Positions 45,241 to 53,039 of a stretch of DNA of 64,000 nucleotides are shown here, piece by piece (within the stretch, counting starts at the first letter, position 1; each line of letters opens with the position of its first letter). Made by a program: the position numbers and the translations under genes. A model generated the notes under the pieces. The model did not search any database. It was given only the letters and a program-made list of their open reading frames with translations, and had not been told where the DNA came from. Origin of the DNA: Sphingobium sp. Cam5-1 (lineage in GTDB: Bacteria > Pseudomonadota > Alphaproteobacteria > Sphingomonadales > Sphingomonadaceae); the NCBI RefSeq assembly GCF_015693305.1, contig NZ_CP065138.1, positions 2,046,001 through 2,110,000 on the forward strand, in the 5' to 3' direction.

Positions 45241-45675
45241 ATGGCCCACCTCACGCTGCCGCAGCTGGCGAACAAGATGAAGGATATCGACTTCGCCATG
45301 CTTTCCACCCGCGCTGAAGGTGGCCAGATCGCCGCACGGCCAATGAGCAACAATCGCGACGTCGATTATGATGGCGACAGCTATTATTTCACCACCGACA
45401 ACACCGTCATGGTCCACGATATCGAGCGCGACCCAAAGGTTGGCTTGGCCTTTCAGGGCTCCAGCGGGTTGTTGAAGCAGCGCCCGCTATTCGTGGCGAT
45501 AGAAGGACGCGCTGATCTTATCCGTGACAAGGGGGCGTTCAAAGCGCATTGGAACAGCGACCTTGACCGCTGGTTCGACGAAGGCATCGACACGCCGGGC
45601 CTCGTGATGATCAAGGTCAGCGCGGAAAGGGCGCATTATTGGGATGGAGAGGATGAAGGGGAGGTCCAGCTCTGA
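45241..45675 (+). CDS. Pyridoxamine 5'-phosphate oxidase-fold protein (general stress protein 26 type)
   Basis: 144-aa split-barrel flavin-binding protein. MLSTRAEGGQIAARPMSNNRDVDYDGDSYYFTTDNTVMVHDIERDPKVGLAFQ is the flavin-binding half, followed by a strand-rich end (VAIEGRADLI, GLVMIKVSAERAHYWDG). It resembles GSP26-type proteins rather than the PLP biosynthesis enzyme PdxH. AAGGAG lies 6 bases before ATG 45241. Its end overlaps the DoxX gene start. Confidence 0.88.
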   Translation: MAHLTLPQLANKMKDIDFAMLSTRAEGGQIAARPMSNNRDVDYDGDSYYFTTDNTVMVHDIERDPKVGLAFQGSSGLLKQRPLFVAIEGRADLIRDKGAFKAHWNSDLDRWFDEGIDTPGLVMIKVSAERAHYWDGEDEGEVQL

Positions 45676-46111
45676 TCTTAACGAAAGAGCGAACAAGCGA
45701 GATCGCGTCAGGACGGCGTCACGCTGGATATTGTCCTTATTTTATTTGATCGCGGGCGTGGCTCATCTGACCCGGTCAGGCGGCTTCATAGCCATCACGC
45801 CATATTGGGTGCCCCACCCCGCTGACATCATCGCGCTGACAGGTGTGGCGGAAATTGCGGGTGCTGCGGGATTGCATATCCCAAGATTGCGTAAGGCCGC
45901 GGGGATCGGCCTTGCCCTTTACGCCCTTTGCGTGTGGCCGGCCAATCTCAACCATGCGCTCAAGGATATTCCATTGAACGGCGTGCATTTGAGTTGGTGG
46001 TATCACGGCCCACGTCTGCTGTTGCAGCCGGTGATCATATGGTGGGCCTTGTGGGCCAGCATGGTGGTCGAATGGCCGTTCGGACGGAAGCGTGACGTCC
46101 CATATCAATGA
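45644..46111 (+). CDS. DoxX-family membrane protein
   Basis: 155 aa with four membrane helices: ILSLFYLIAGVAHLTRSGGFIAI, DIIALTGVAEIAGAAGL, AAGIGLALYALCVWPANLNHAL, and LLLQPVIIWWALWASMV. The Gly-Val-Ala-His and T-G-x-x-E-I-A-G motifs fit the DoxX/DoxD superfamily; members have been linked to redox stress. It overlaps the preceding gene by 32 bases (start 45644) or 23 (start 45653). The exact function is unknown. Confidence 0.83.
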   Translation: MERMKGRSSSDLNERANKRDRVRTASRWILSLFYLIAGVAHLTRSGGFIAITPYWVPHPADIIALTGVAEIAGAAGLHIPRLRKAAGIGLALYALCVWPANLNHALKDIPLNGVHLSWWYHGPRLLLQPVIIWWALWASMVVEWPFGRKRDVPYQ

Positions 46112-46175
46112 TTGTCTTTGAAATGGGCGGCCTTACTGTGGCGCCCGCATTCCACGAATAAAGATAGAGAGAGCG

Positions 46176-48224
46176 ATGACCCGGCACATCCCCTGGATCC
46201 TGACGGCCATAGTCGGGGCGATCGCTCTGTCAGTGGTTGCGATATCCCGGGGCGAGGCGGTCAATGCGCTCTGGATCGTCGTGGCGGCGGTCAGCAGCTT
46301 CCTGGTCGCCTATCGCTATTACGCGCTCTACATTGCGCGGCATGTGATGCGGCTCGATCCTGCACGGCCCACGCCCGCGCTAAGGCGAGGCGACGGGCTT
46401 GATTATGTCCCAACCGACCGGGTGGTCCTGTTCGGGCATCATTTCGCGGCCATCGCGGGCGCTGGGCCTTTGGTAGGCCCGGTCCTTGCCGCGCAGATGG
46501 GGTATCTGCCCGGCACCATCTGGATCATCGCGGGCGTGGTGCTGGCGGGCGCGGTGCAGGATTTCATGGTCCTGTTCATTTCCATGCGCCGCGACGGCAA
46601 GTCGCTGGGCGAGCTTATCCGCATGGAAATGGGGCAAGCAGCTGGGACGATCGCGCTGTTCGGCGCCTTCATGATCATGGTGATCATCCTGGCCGTGCTG
46701 GCGCTGATCGTCGTAAAAGCGCTGGCGGAAAGCCCGTGGGGCATGTTCACCGTTGCCGCCACGGTGCCGCTCGCGCTGCTGATGGGCGCCTATACGCGTT
46801 GGATAAGGCCGGGGCGGATTGGTGAGGTGTCGCTGATCGGCCTCATCGGCCTGCTGGCGGCGATCATATATGGGCAGTCCATCGCGCAATCACCGTTTTG
46901 GGGTCCGGTCTTCACCTTCACGCCGGTGCAACTGTGCTGGATCCTGATCGGCTATGGCGCGGTGGCATCCGTGCTGCCGGTGTGGCTGCTGCTGGCGCCG
47001 CGCGATTATCTGTCGACCTTTCTCAAGATCGGCGCGATCGCCGCGCTGGCCATCGGCATCGTCATCATGGCGCCACCGCTCAAAATGCATGCCGTGACGC
47101 AGTTCGTGAATGGCAATGGCACGGTCTGGTCGGGCGGACTATTCCCCTTCCTGTTCATCACCATCGCTTGTGGGGCCGTGTCGGGATTCCATGCCCTGAT
47201 CGCCAGCGGCACGACACCCAAGCTGATCGCGAGCGAGAGTGACGCGCCGCTGATCGGCTATGGTGCGATGTTGATGGAGGCGTTCGTCGCGATCATGGCG
47301 CTGGTGGGTGCGTCGATCCTCGATCCCGGCATTTATTTCACGATGAACAGCCCGGCGGCGGTGATTGGCACAGACGCGACCAGCGCAGCCGCCGCCGTCA
47401 CGGCGATGGGCTTTCCCATCACCCCTGACCTGATCGCACAAACCGCCAGGGATGTGGGCGAACATACGATCATCTCTCGCGCGGGCGGCGCGCCAACGCT
47501 GGCCGTGGCCATGGCGGAAATCTTTTCCCATGTGATCGGCGGCCCGGCGATGAAGGCCTTCTGGTATCATTTCGCCATATTGTTTGAGGCGCTGTTCATC
47601 CTGACGGCGGTTGACGCAGGCACGCGCGCGGGCCGTTTCATGTTGCAGGACCTGATCGGGCTGGCCGTGCCGCGCTGCAAGGATAGTGCGGGCATCGTGC
47701 CGGGATTGGTAGCCACCGCGCTGACGGTCGCGGCCTGGGGTTTCTTCCTTTATCAGGGCGTCACAGACCCGCTGGGCGGCGTGAATACGCTATGGCCGGT
47801 GTTCGGCATCTCCAACCAGATGCTGGCGGCGATCGCGTTGATGCTGGCGACGGCGGTATTGTTCCGGATGAAGCGGAACCGCTATGCTTGGGTGACGATG
47901 ATCCCGACCGCCTGGCTGCTGGTCTGCACATTGTCGGCCGGACTGCTGAAGCTGTTTTCAACCGACGCGAAAGTCGGCTTCCTTGCTCATGCAGCGAAAT
48001 TTTCGGCAGCGGCGAATGAGGGCAAGTTGCTCAGCCCTGCCAAGTCGATGGCGGAAATGCAGCAGATCATCTTCAACGACCGGGTGGACGCCGGACTGGT
48101 CGCCATCTTCCTGACGGTGGTGCTTTCGCTACTGTTCTTCACCGTCCGCACCTGCCTTGCCGCTCGGCGGGCCGATGCGCCGACGGCGCGCGAAATCCCC
48201 GCGTCTCTGGTGCCAGCGGAATGA
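46176..48224 (+). CDS. cstA: Carbon starvation protein A, peptide/pyruvate transporter
   Basis: 682-aa inner-membrane transporter with about 16-18 hydrophobic helices. The family core is clear: DGLDYVPTDRVVLFGHHFAAIAGAGPLVGPVLAAQMGYLPG, GAVQDFMVLFISMRRDGKSLGELIRMEMG, GFHALIASGTTPKLIASESDAPLIGYGAMLMEAFVAIMALVGASI. CstA takes up peptides or pyruvate upon carbon limitation. GAGAGAG lies before ATG 46176. The YbdD-type gene overlaps its stop by 4 bases, the standard partner arrangement. Confidence 0.96.
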   Translation: MTRHIPWILTAIVGAIALSVVAISRGEAVNALWIVVAAVSSFLVAYRYYALYIARHVMRLDPARPTPALRRGDGLDYVPTDRVVLFGHHFAAIAGAGPLVGPVLAAQMGYLPGTIWIIAGVVLAGAVQDFMVLFISMRRDGKSLGELIRMEMGQAAGTIALFGAFMIMVIILAVLALIVVKALAESPWGMFTVAATVPLALLMGAYTRWIRPGRIGEVSLIGLIGLLAAIIYGQSIAQSPFWGPVFTFTPVQLCWILIGYGAVASVLPVWLLLAPRDYLSTFLKIGAIAALAIGIVIMAPPLKMHAVTQFVNGNGTVWSGGLFPFLFITIACGAVSGFHALIASGTTPKLIASESDAPLIGYGAMLMEAFVAIMALVGASILDPGIYFTMNSPAAVIGTDATSAAAAVTAMGFPITPDLIAQTARDVGEHTIISRAGGAPTLAVAMAEIFSHVIGGPAMKAFWYHFAILFEALFILTAVDAGTRAGRFMLQDLIGLAVPRCKDSAGIVPGLVATALTVAAWGFFLYQGVTDPLGGVNTLWPVFGISNQMLAAIALMLATAVLFRMKRNRYAWVTMIPTAWLLVCTLSAGLLKLFSTDAKVGFLAHAAKFSAAANEGKLLSPAKSMAEMQQIIFNDRVDAGLVAIFLTVVLSLLFFTVRTCLAARRADAPTAREIPASLVPAE

Positions 48225-48406
48225 TCGGCTTGCTCGGCAGGATGCGCCGGATGGCGATGATGATGGTGGGTATGCCCGATTATGAGGGCTATGCCCGCCA
48301 CATGCACATGCATCATCCCGGCGAGCCGGTCATGACGCCTACCGAGTTTTTCCGCGATCGGCAAGAGGCGCGCTATGGCGGAAAGAATGGTGGCAAATGC
48401 TGTTGA
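48221..48406 (+). CDS. YbdD/YjiX family small protein, CstA partner
   Basis: 61 aa with the family core GMPDYEGYARHMHMHHPGEPVMTPTEFFRDRQEARYG and a C-terminal Cys pair. YbdD proteins are required for CstA/BtsT-type pyruvate transport. The start ATG overlaps the cstA stop (ATGA), so it is translationally coupled. Confidence 0.93.
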   Translation: MIGLLGRMRRMAMMMVGMPDYEGYARHMHMHHPGEPVMTPTEFFRDRQEARYGGKNGGKCC

Positions 48407-48415
48407 GGGCGGCGG

Positions 48416-49333
48416 TCAACTGCGGGCGTTGAAGCCTGCGATCATGCCCGCTGCGATCGACAGGGCGATCTCGGCCGCGCCCACGGCGCCGATGTCGAGT
48501 CCGGCCGGGCCGTCGATTCGCCCCAGCTGCTCTGCGGAAAAGCCCATTGCCGACAGGCGCTCAAGCCGCGCCGCTTGGCTCTTTCGCGATCCCAGCGCGG
48601 CCACATAGCCGGTCGGCGCGCGCAGGGCAGCGGCCAGAGCCGGATCGTCGATCTTGATATCATGGCTGAGCGTCACGACTGCCGTCGCTTCGCCCGGACG
48701 GCGCGTCGCGATCGCGTCGTCGGGCCAGCGATTGTCCAACTCGACGCCGGGGAACCGTTCCTCTGTCAGAAAGCGACCGCGCGGATCGATCACCACGGGT
48801 CTGACGCCCATGGCCTGGGCAAGCGCGCATAAGGACTGGGCGATCTGCACCGCGCCCACGATCAGCAACTGGCGCGGCGGATCGTAACGGTTATGGAACT
48901 GACCCTCGATCACTGCCTCGCGGGTGATGCCTGTACCAAGGTCGGTGGCAAGGGTGAGAGACTGCCCCTCATCGCGGGCATCGGCAATCCGGTCAAACAG
49001 CGCAGGCGCGAAGCTCCCCTCCTCCACCGGCTGGACCAGCACGCTGATCTCGCCTCCGCAGGGAAGGCCCACCGCCCAGGCATCGCCATCAGCCACGCCA
49101 TAGCGTTCGATATGCGCCGGGCGGCCCGCAATCACCTCCTCCGCGCGTTGCAGGACGTCGACCTCAACACAGCCGCCTGAAATGCTGCCTTCGAAACGGC
49201 CGTCGCGATGGACGATCATGTGGCTGCCGCGCGGCCGGGGGGCCGATCCCCATGTCGATACGACCGTTGCCAGCGCCATGGGCGCGCCACGCCACTCGAT
49301 CGCCTTGCGTATCACCGCGTCATTGTCGTTCAA
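48416..49333 (-). CDS. XdhC/CoxI family protein
   Basis: 305-aa protein related to XdhC, which sulfurates and loads molybdenum cofactor into xanthine dehydrogenase-type enzymes. The N-terminal XdhC/CoxI domain has ATVVSTWGSAPRPRGSHMIVHRDGRFEGSISGGCVEVDVL; the C-terminal Rossmann domain has LLIVGAVQIAQSLCALAQAMGVRPVVIDPRGRFLTEERFPG. A TTG at 49333 is chosen because a perfect AAGGAGG lies 6 bases upstream. No xdhAB or cox genes are nearby, so the client enzyme must be elsewhere. Confidence 0.87.
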   Translation of the reverse strand: MNDNDAVIRKAIEWRGAPMALATVVSTWGSAPRPRGSHMIVHRDGRFEGSISGGCVEVDVLQRAEEVIAGRPAHIERYGVADGDAWAVGLPCGGEISVLVQPVEEGSFAPALFDRIADARDEGQSLTLATDLGTGITREAVIEGQFHNRYDPPRQLLIVGAVQIAQSLCALAQAMGVRPVVIDPRGRFLTEERFPGVELDNRWPDDAIATRRPGEATAVVTLSHDIKIDDPALAAALRAPTGYVAALGSRKSQAARLERLSAMGFSAEQLGRIDGPAGLDIGAVGAAEIALSIAAGMIAGFNARS

Positions 49334-49384
49334 TCCCGGCCTCCTTGCCCATCGCACATAGGAGGTCGCCGATGCGTCGCCAAG

Positions 49385-50056
49385 CTAGACGAGCCGCCGC
49401 CCCGTCCACACGACCCGGCCGACGATCGCCACCAGTGATGGGTCGATGTCCACCCAATCGGGATAATGGACATTGTCGCTTCGCACACTGAACAGCCCTC
49501 TACGTGGCCCCATCGCGATACGCTTCACCATCAGCACGCCGTCCAGTCGCAACACATATACGCCGTCGCGCAGTCGCATCGCGTCATCATCATGGTCGAC
49601 CATGATCTCGTCACCATCATTGAGCGTCGGCGCCATCGATTCGCCATCCACCCGGATGATGGAGACCCTCTGAGGCTTTACGCCCAGATGGCGCAACCAA
49701 TTCGCATCGAAAGCCATGACACCCGCCGCCCGCTCATCCTCGTCAAGCGAACCGGGTCCGGCCGACGCGCCGAGCGACAGGCGCGGCACAGGCACCACTG
49801 CGGGCAAGGGCCGCGATTTCCTTTCCACCGGGGCCTGGCGCCCCGGCCCACCCAGAAGGTCTTCGGCAACGCCAAAATAGCGCGCCAGCACCCGCCGATC
49901 CTCCTCATCCAGTTTGCGGGGCGTGCCGCGCTTGATGAACTGCTGAACATAGGCCGGGTTGCGCTTCAGCAGGCGGGACAGATCGGCATAATTCTCCCCC
50001 CGCTCGGCAATCAGCCGTTCCAGCACCACGCGCGGATCTTCTCCATTACCGACCAT
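49385..50056 (-). CDS. S24 peptidase / LexA-like repressor with N-terminal helix-turn-helix
   Basis: 223 aa. The N-terminal helix-turn-helix (DLSRLLKRNPAYVQQFIKRGTPRKLDEEDRRVLARYFGV) is followed by a linker and an S24 serine/lysine domain: Ser140 in DGESMAP and Lys178 in LMVKRIA. An Ala-Gly candidate self-cleavage site lies in GASAGPGS (99-100). Such proteins repress genes and self-cleave when RecA is activated, although many chromosomal members have unknown signals. It is divergent from two small genes across an operator-like cluster at 50073-50128. There are no phage genes near, so it is not an obvious prophage repressor. Confidence 0.88.
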   Translation of the reverse strand: MVGNGEDPRVVLERLIAERGENYADLSRLLKRNPAYVQQFIKRGTPRKLDEEDRRVLARYFGVAEDLLGGPGRQAPVERKSRPLPAVVPVPRLSLGASAGPGSLDEDERAAGVMAFDANWLRHLGVKPQRVSIIRVDGESMAPTLNDGDEIMVDHDDDAMRLRDGVYVLRLDGVLMVKRIAMGPRRGLFSVRSDNVHYPDWVDIDPSLVAIVGRVVWTGRRLV

Positions 50057-50072
50057 GATTCATCCATAATGA

Positions 50073-50128
50073 TAGGATTTTTCCTAGACAAGTAGGAAAT
50101 AGGGGAAGAAATAGGAAAACACTTAGGG
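50073..50128. promoter_or_regulatory. Cluster of TAGGA/G repeats, likely operator for the S24 repressor
   Basis: TTTCCTA (50080-50086) and TAGGAAA (50093-50099) form a perfect inverted repeat with a 6-base spacer. TAGGA-TTTT-TCCTA overlaps it to the left. TAGG starts recur at 50073, 50093, 50100, 50112 and 50124, the last ones 12 bases apart. The region is AT-rich against its surroundings and lies between divergent starts at 50056 and 50172, where both promoters must be. It does not resemble the alphaproteobacterial LexA box. Confidence 0.6.
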
Positions 50129-50171
50129 ATTCGCAGGGGGCGAATCGCATCGAAGAGGGAGATTGGAAGGC

Positions 50172-50357
50172 ATGCTGATTCGCACCGTAGAGAAGTTCCT
50201 GCGGGACAACGGCATTCCGGCGACACGCTTTGGCCGTGAAAGCGTTCGCGATCCCCGTCTGGTGTTCGACCTGCGCCAAGGTCGCGAACCGGGGGAACGG
50301 ATCAAGAGACGTATAGAACATTTCATGAACACATATCGCAGGAGCGCGGGTCAATGA
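50172..50357 (+). CDS. Small conserved-looking protein divergent from the S24 repressor
   Basis: 61-aa charged protein, MLIRTVEKFLRDNGIPATRF..., with helices and a basic C-terminus (RIKRRIEHFMNTYRRSAGQ). It resembles a small helix-turn-helix or DNA-associated protein, but no family is certain. The frame allows a TTG start at 50163; ATG 50172 is preferred, with GAGGGAGA 9 bases upstream. The next gene overlaps it by 4 bases (ATGA). Control by the adjacent repressor is inferred from the operator-like repeats. Confidence 0.65.
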   Translation: MLIRTVEKFLRDNGIPATRFGRESVRDPRLVFDLRQGREPGERIKRRIEHFMNTYRRSAGQ

Positions 50358-50725
50358 CAAGTCTGGATCATCTCCGCCAAGGCCGGAAACTGGTCGAAAA
50401 TGAAGGAAGACGCCTGAGCGGACAGGACCCCCTGCCCCGGCTGCTCGCCCAATTGATCGATCGCGCAGGCGAACCCGCCAGCATAGAACGCGCCATGAGC
50501 CGCCCCTGGGCCAGCGCATTGTTTCAGGGGAGGCAGCACGTCATAACGCTGCGGATCACGGGACCGGACGCCAAAGAGCGACGAGCCCGGTTTGCCGAGG
50601 GACTGGAGGAAGCCGAATGGACGCTGCCCAGACATTTCGTCGCCGATATTACGATCGACGGCGGCCGGTCTGCTTCGGAGGAGGAATGGGTCGAACTGTC
50701 GGCGCTTACCATCGAAGATTGGTGA
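50354..50725 (+). CDS. Unknown soluble protein co-translated with the small gene at 50172
   Basis: 123 aa: a helical first half (DHLRQGRKLVENEGRRLSGQDPLPRLLAQLIDRAGEPASIERAMSRPWAS), then strands (ALFQGRQHVITLRITGPDAKERRARFAEGLEEAEWTLPRHFVADITID). No membrane segment or catalytic motif is visible and I do not recognise it. The ATGA overlap with the previous gene means coordinated production. It ends 10 bases before the convergent gene at 50736. Confidence 0.7.
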   Translation: MTSLDHLRQGRKLVENEGRRLSGQDPLPRLLAQLIDRAGEPASIERAMSRPWASALFQGRQHVITLRITGPDAKERRARFAEGLEEAEWTLPRHFVADITIDGGRSASEEEWVELSALTIEDW

Positions 50726-50735
50726 GCGGCAGGTC

Positions 50736-51593
50736 TCAGCGCGTCCGGTCCGCCATGGCCCGCAATGTGCCAAGCGCCGCGCGCAGCGCCTGATCGACAT
50801 CATGCTCTACCCGATCCCGCACCGGGACCCGCTGTTCGGTCGGCATGTCAGCGATGACACCGTCGGCGGCAGCAGTCCTGGTGCCACGGACACGATCGGT
50901 GAGGCCCTTTTCGAACCGCGCGGTGAGTTCAGCCAGCGAAGGCAGGCTGGGCGTTGGCGGGATGTCGTTGGACAGAGATGCGGGGGCGGGATCGGTGGCA
51001 ATGACGCTCATGGCTTCAAACGCGGCATCGACTGCCGAATGAATGTCCGGGGCTTCTTCCGGCGTCGGCGCACCGGGCAGGATCATGGCCTCAGCTTCAG
51101 GTTGAGCCGCTTCGAACTGTTCACCTCGCGCAGGGCCAATCCGGGGAAAAATCTCCAACCCGCCAAAGTCGCGGCTCGCAAAGATGGGAGCACGCGCCGG
51201 GGCGTCGGGATGCGCGTCGGCGCGGCGCATCAGCGGGCGCGATATTCTGGAGGATCCCGAGGTCCGGCCGCGAGACAGCCAGTTCAGCTTCGGCAATGCA
51301 AAACCCATTTCACTCACTCCTGTAACGCTGCGAGAGCGTCGATCCTTTTTCATCGGCACGGGCGCCGCGTTGAAACTTACAAAGCCCATCGCCATCAGCG
51401 CGCCGAAGCCCGCAACGAACAGGCGCGCCTTCAATCCCAGTGGCGGCGCGGCGGCGGGCAAGGCTTCGCTCAGCCCGCTCGACGCGACAATTGTCTCGAC
51501 CAGTCCCACGGGCATCGCCAGCAGGATCAGCGCGACCGCCAGCCCTGCCAACGCGGCTGGGGTCATCGCCCTATGAAGTCGCGCCGCCGCCAT
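50736..51593 (-). CDS. Unknown membrane protein next to exosortase-A-type glycosyltransferase
   Basis: 285 aa with two N-terminal membrane helices (AALAGLAVALILLAMPVGLVETIV; LFVAGFGALMAMGFVSFNAAPVP), then a 200-residue Pro/Ala-rich, probably disordered cytoplasmic region and a helical end (VRDRVEHDVDQALRAALGTLRAMAD). No family recognised. Its ATG is 8 bases from the glycosyltransferase stop on the same strand, so the two are co-transcribed, hinting at a role in surface glycan work. Confidence 0.65.
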   Translation of the reverse strand: MAAARLHRAMTPAALAGLAVALILLAMPVGLVETIVASSGLSEALPAAAPPLGLKARLFVAGFGALMAMGFVSFNAAPVPMKKDRRSRSVTGVSEMGFALPKLNWLSRGRTSGSSRISRPLMRRADAHPDAPARAPIFASRDFGGLEIFPRIGPARGEQFEAAQPEAEAMILPGAPTPEEAPDIHSAVDAAFEAMSVIATDPAPASLSNDIPPTPSLPSLAELTARFEKGLTDRVRGTRTAAADGVIADMPTEQRVPVRDRVEHDVDQALRAALGTLRAMADRTR

Positions 51594-51601
51594 CTTTTCG
51601 T

Positions 51602-52831
51602 TCAGGCCGCCGCGCGAACGCGCGCGATCCGCTGCGCCAGCAACCGATCATAGACAGGGCCATAACGCAGAATATTTGACGACCAGTTACGCTCGCGCTC
51701 GACAAAGGTGCGAGCCGTCGCCCGCCGATCGTCCCAGAAGCCACGATCAGCGAACATCTCTGCCAAAGCGGTCGCAATGGCCGCCGGATCGCCAGGCGCG
51801 AACAGCGTGCCAGTCACTCCATGCTCAATCAACTCGCGATGACCGCCTACGTTGGAGGCCGCTACCAGCCGCCCTTGCGCCATTGCCTCCAGCGGTTTGA
51901 GCGGGGTCACAAGATCGGTGAGCCGCATCGCCTTGCGCGGATAAGCGAGGACATCGACCTGCGCATAATAATCCTCAACCTCATCATGAGGGACACGCCC
52001 CACGAAGACGATATGGTCGGCGAAAGGCGAGGCCGTCGCCTGATCCCGCAGCGCCTGTTCGCGAGGGCCGCCGCCTACCAGCAGCAGCTTGACCTTGGGC
52101 CGCGCGCGCACCAGCCGGGGCATCGCGGCGATCAGGTCGTCCAAGCCCTCATAATCATAGAAGCTGCCGATGAAGCCGACCACGTCGGCGCCTTCCAGCC
52201 CAAGCTTGGCGGTAAGCGCCGGATCGCGGCGCACCGGCGTTCCGAATTGCTCCATATCCACGCCGTTGGGCGAGACGATGATCTTGGCCGGGTCAATCCC
52301 GCGCGCCACCAGGTCGCCGCGCAGCCCTTCGCAGATGACCGCGACGGCATCGGCCGCGCGCACCGCATGGGTTTCCAGTTGCCGGGTCAGCCAATAGCGG
52401 GGGCTGCCCTCGGTGCCGGTGCCGTTTCCAACGGCTGCATCCTCCCAGAAGGCGCGGATTTCGTAGATCATGGGAATGTCGTTCCGCTTGGCCGCACGCT
52501 GCGCCGCCATGGCGTTCAACACCGGCGAATGGGCATGGATCACATCCGGCCGCCATCGAGCGATCAGCGAATCGATGGCATCCGCATGCGCCGCGATGTC
52601 CCGCCATTCGCGCAGCAACGGATTGCCGGTGGCCGGTGTGCCCGGCGTCCGGTGAAAATGAAGGCCGTCCACGACTTCTTCTGTCGGCCCTTTGGCGCCG
52701 TGACGCAATCCGGTGATTCCCCGCACGTCCCAGCCCTGCGCCATCTGCGCTCGCAGGATCGCACGCGTGCGGAAGGTGTAGCCGCTATGCATCGGCAGGC
52801 TGTGATCGAGCACATGGAGTATCCGAGTCAT
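51602..52831 (-). CDS. Glycosyltransferase family 4, exosortase-A-system type
   Basis: 409-aa retaining GT-B glycosyltransferase. The N-terminus RILHVLDHSLPMHSGYTFRTRAILRAQ is characteristic of the exosortase A-associated GT4 subfamily. The C-terminal nucleotide-sugar domain has SPNGVDMEQF, VGFIGSFYDYEGLDDLIAAMPRL, KLLLVGGGPREQALR, and LVTPLKPLEAMAQGRLVAASNVGGHRELIEHG with the E-x7-E type ending. It probably adds a sugar to a surface glycan or lipid carrier. It is divergent from the O-ligase-like operon. No exosortase (XrtA) gene lies in the window. Confidence 0.88.
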   Translation of the reverse strand: MTRILHVLDHSLPMHSGYTFRTRAILRAQMAQGWDVRGITGLRHGAKGPTEEVVDGLHFHRTPGTPATGNPLLREWRDIAAHADAIDSLIARWRPDVIHAHSPVLNAMAAQRAAKRNDIPMIYEIRAFWEDAAVGNGTGTEGSPRYWLTRQLETHAVRAADAVAVICEGLRGDLVARGIDPAKIIVSPNGVDMEQFGTPVRRDPALTAKLGLEGADVVGFIGSFYDYEGLDDLIAAMPRLVRARPKVKLLLVGGGPREQALRDQATASPFADHIVFVGRVPHDEVEDYYAQVDVLAYPRKAMRLTDLVTPLKPLEAMAQGRLVAASNVGGHRELIEHGVTGTLFAPGDPAAIATALAEMFADRGFWDDRRATARTFVERERNWSSNILRYGPVYDRLLAQRIARVRAAA

Positions 52832-52919
52832 GACGCTTGTTGTGGCGGAAAAGGTTTAACGGCCCGTCAACTCTGCCGCGCTAGGGAAAGGGTGTGGCCA
52901 TGGAAGAACCCTTCGCGCG

Positions 52920-53039
52920 ATGATTGACGCCCTTTCCCTGCTGATCAGCCATGGCGTGATCATGCTAGCGGCCTGGCGCCTGCTGCCGCGCGCCGATCTG
53001 GATGACGAATCGCAGGTGGAGCAATCGCGCGATGCGTGA
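52920..53039 (+). CDS. 39-aa membrane peptide upstream of the O-ligase gene
   Basis: A short frame MIDALSLLISHGVIMLAAW... with one hydrophobic helix and an acidic tail (RADLDDESQVEQSRDA). Its stop lies inside the start of the O-ligase gene (8-base overlap), a typical translational coupling geometry. It has no upstream gene in the same direction, so it may be a leader peptide or a small membrane partner. No family recognised; chance occurrence cannot be ruled out. Confidence 0.45.
   Translation: MIDALSLLISHGVIMLAAWRLLPRADLDDESQVEQSRDA

Noticed and set aside
50060..50170. Classical LexA (SOS) box
   Set aside because: No GAAC-N7-GTTC or GTTC repeat pattern; the repeats are TAGGA-type instead.
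49385..50725. Prophage remnant around the S24 repressor
   Set aside because: No integrase, capsid, terminase or lysis genes; neighbours are chromosomal genes with the usual composition.
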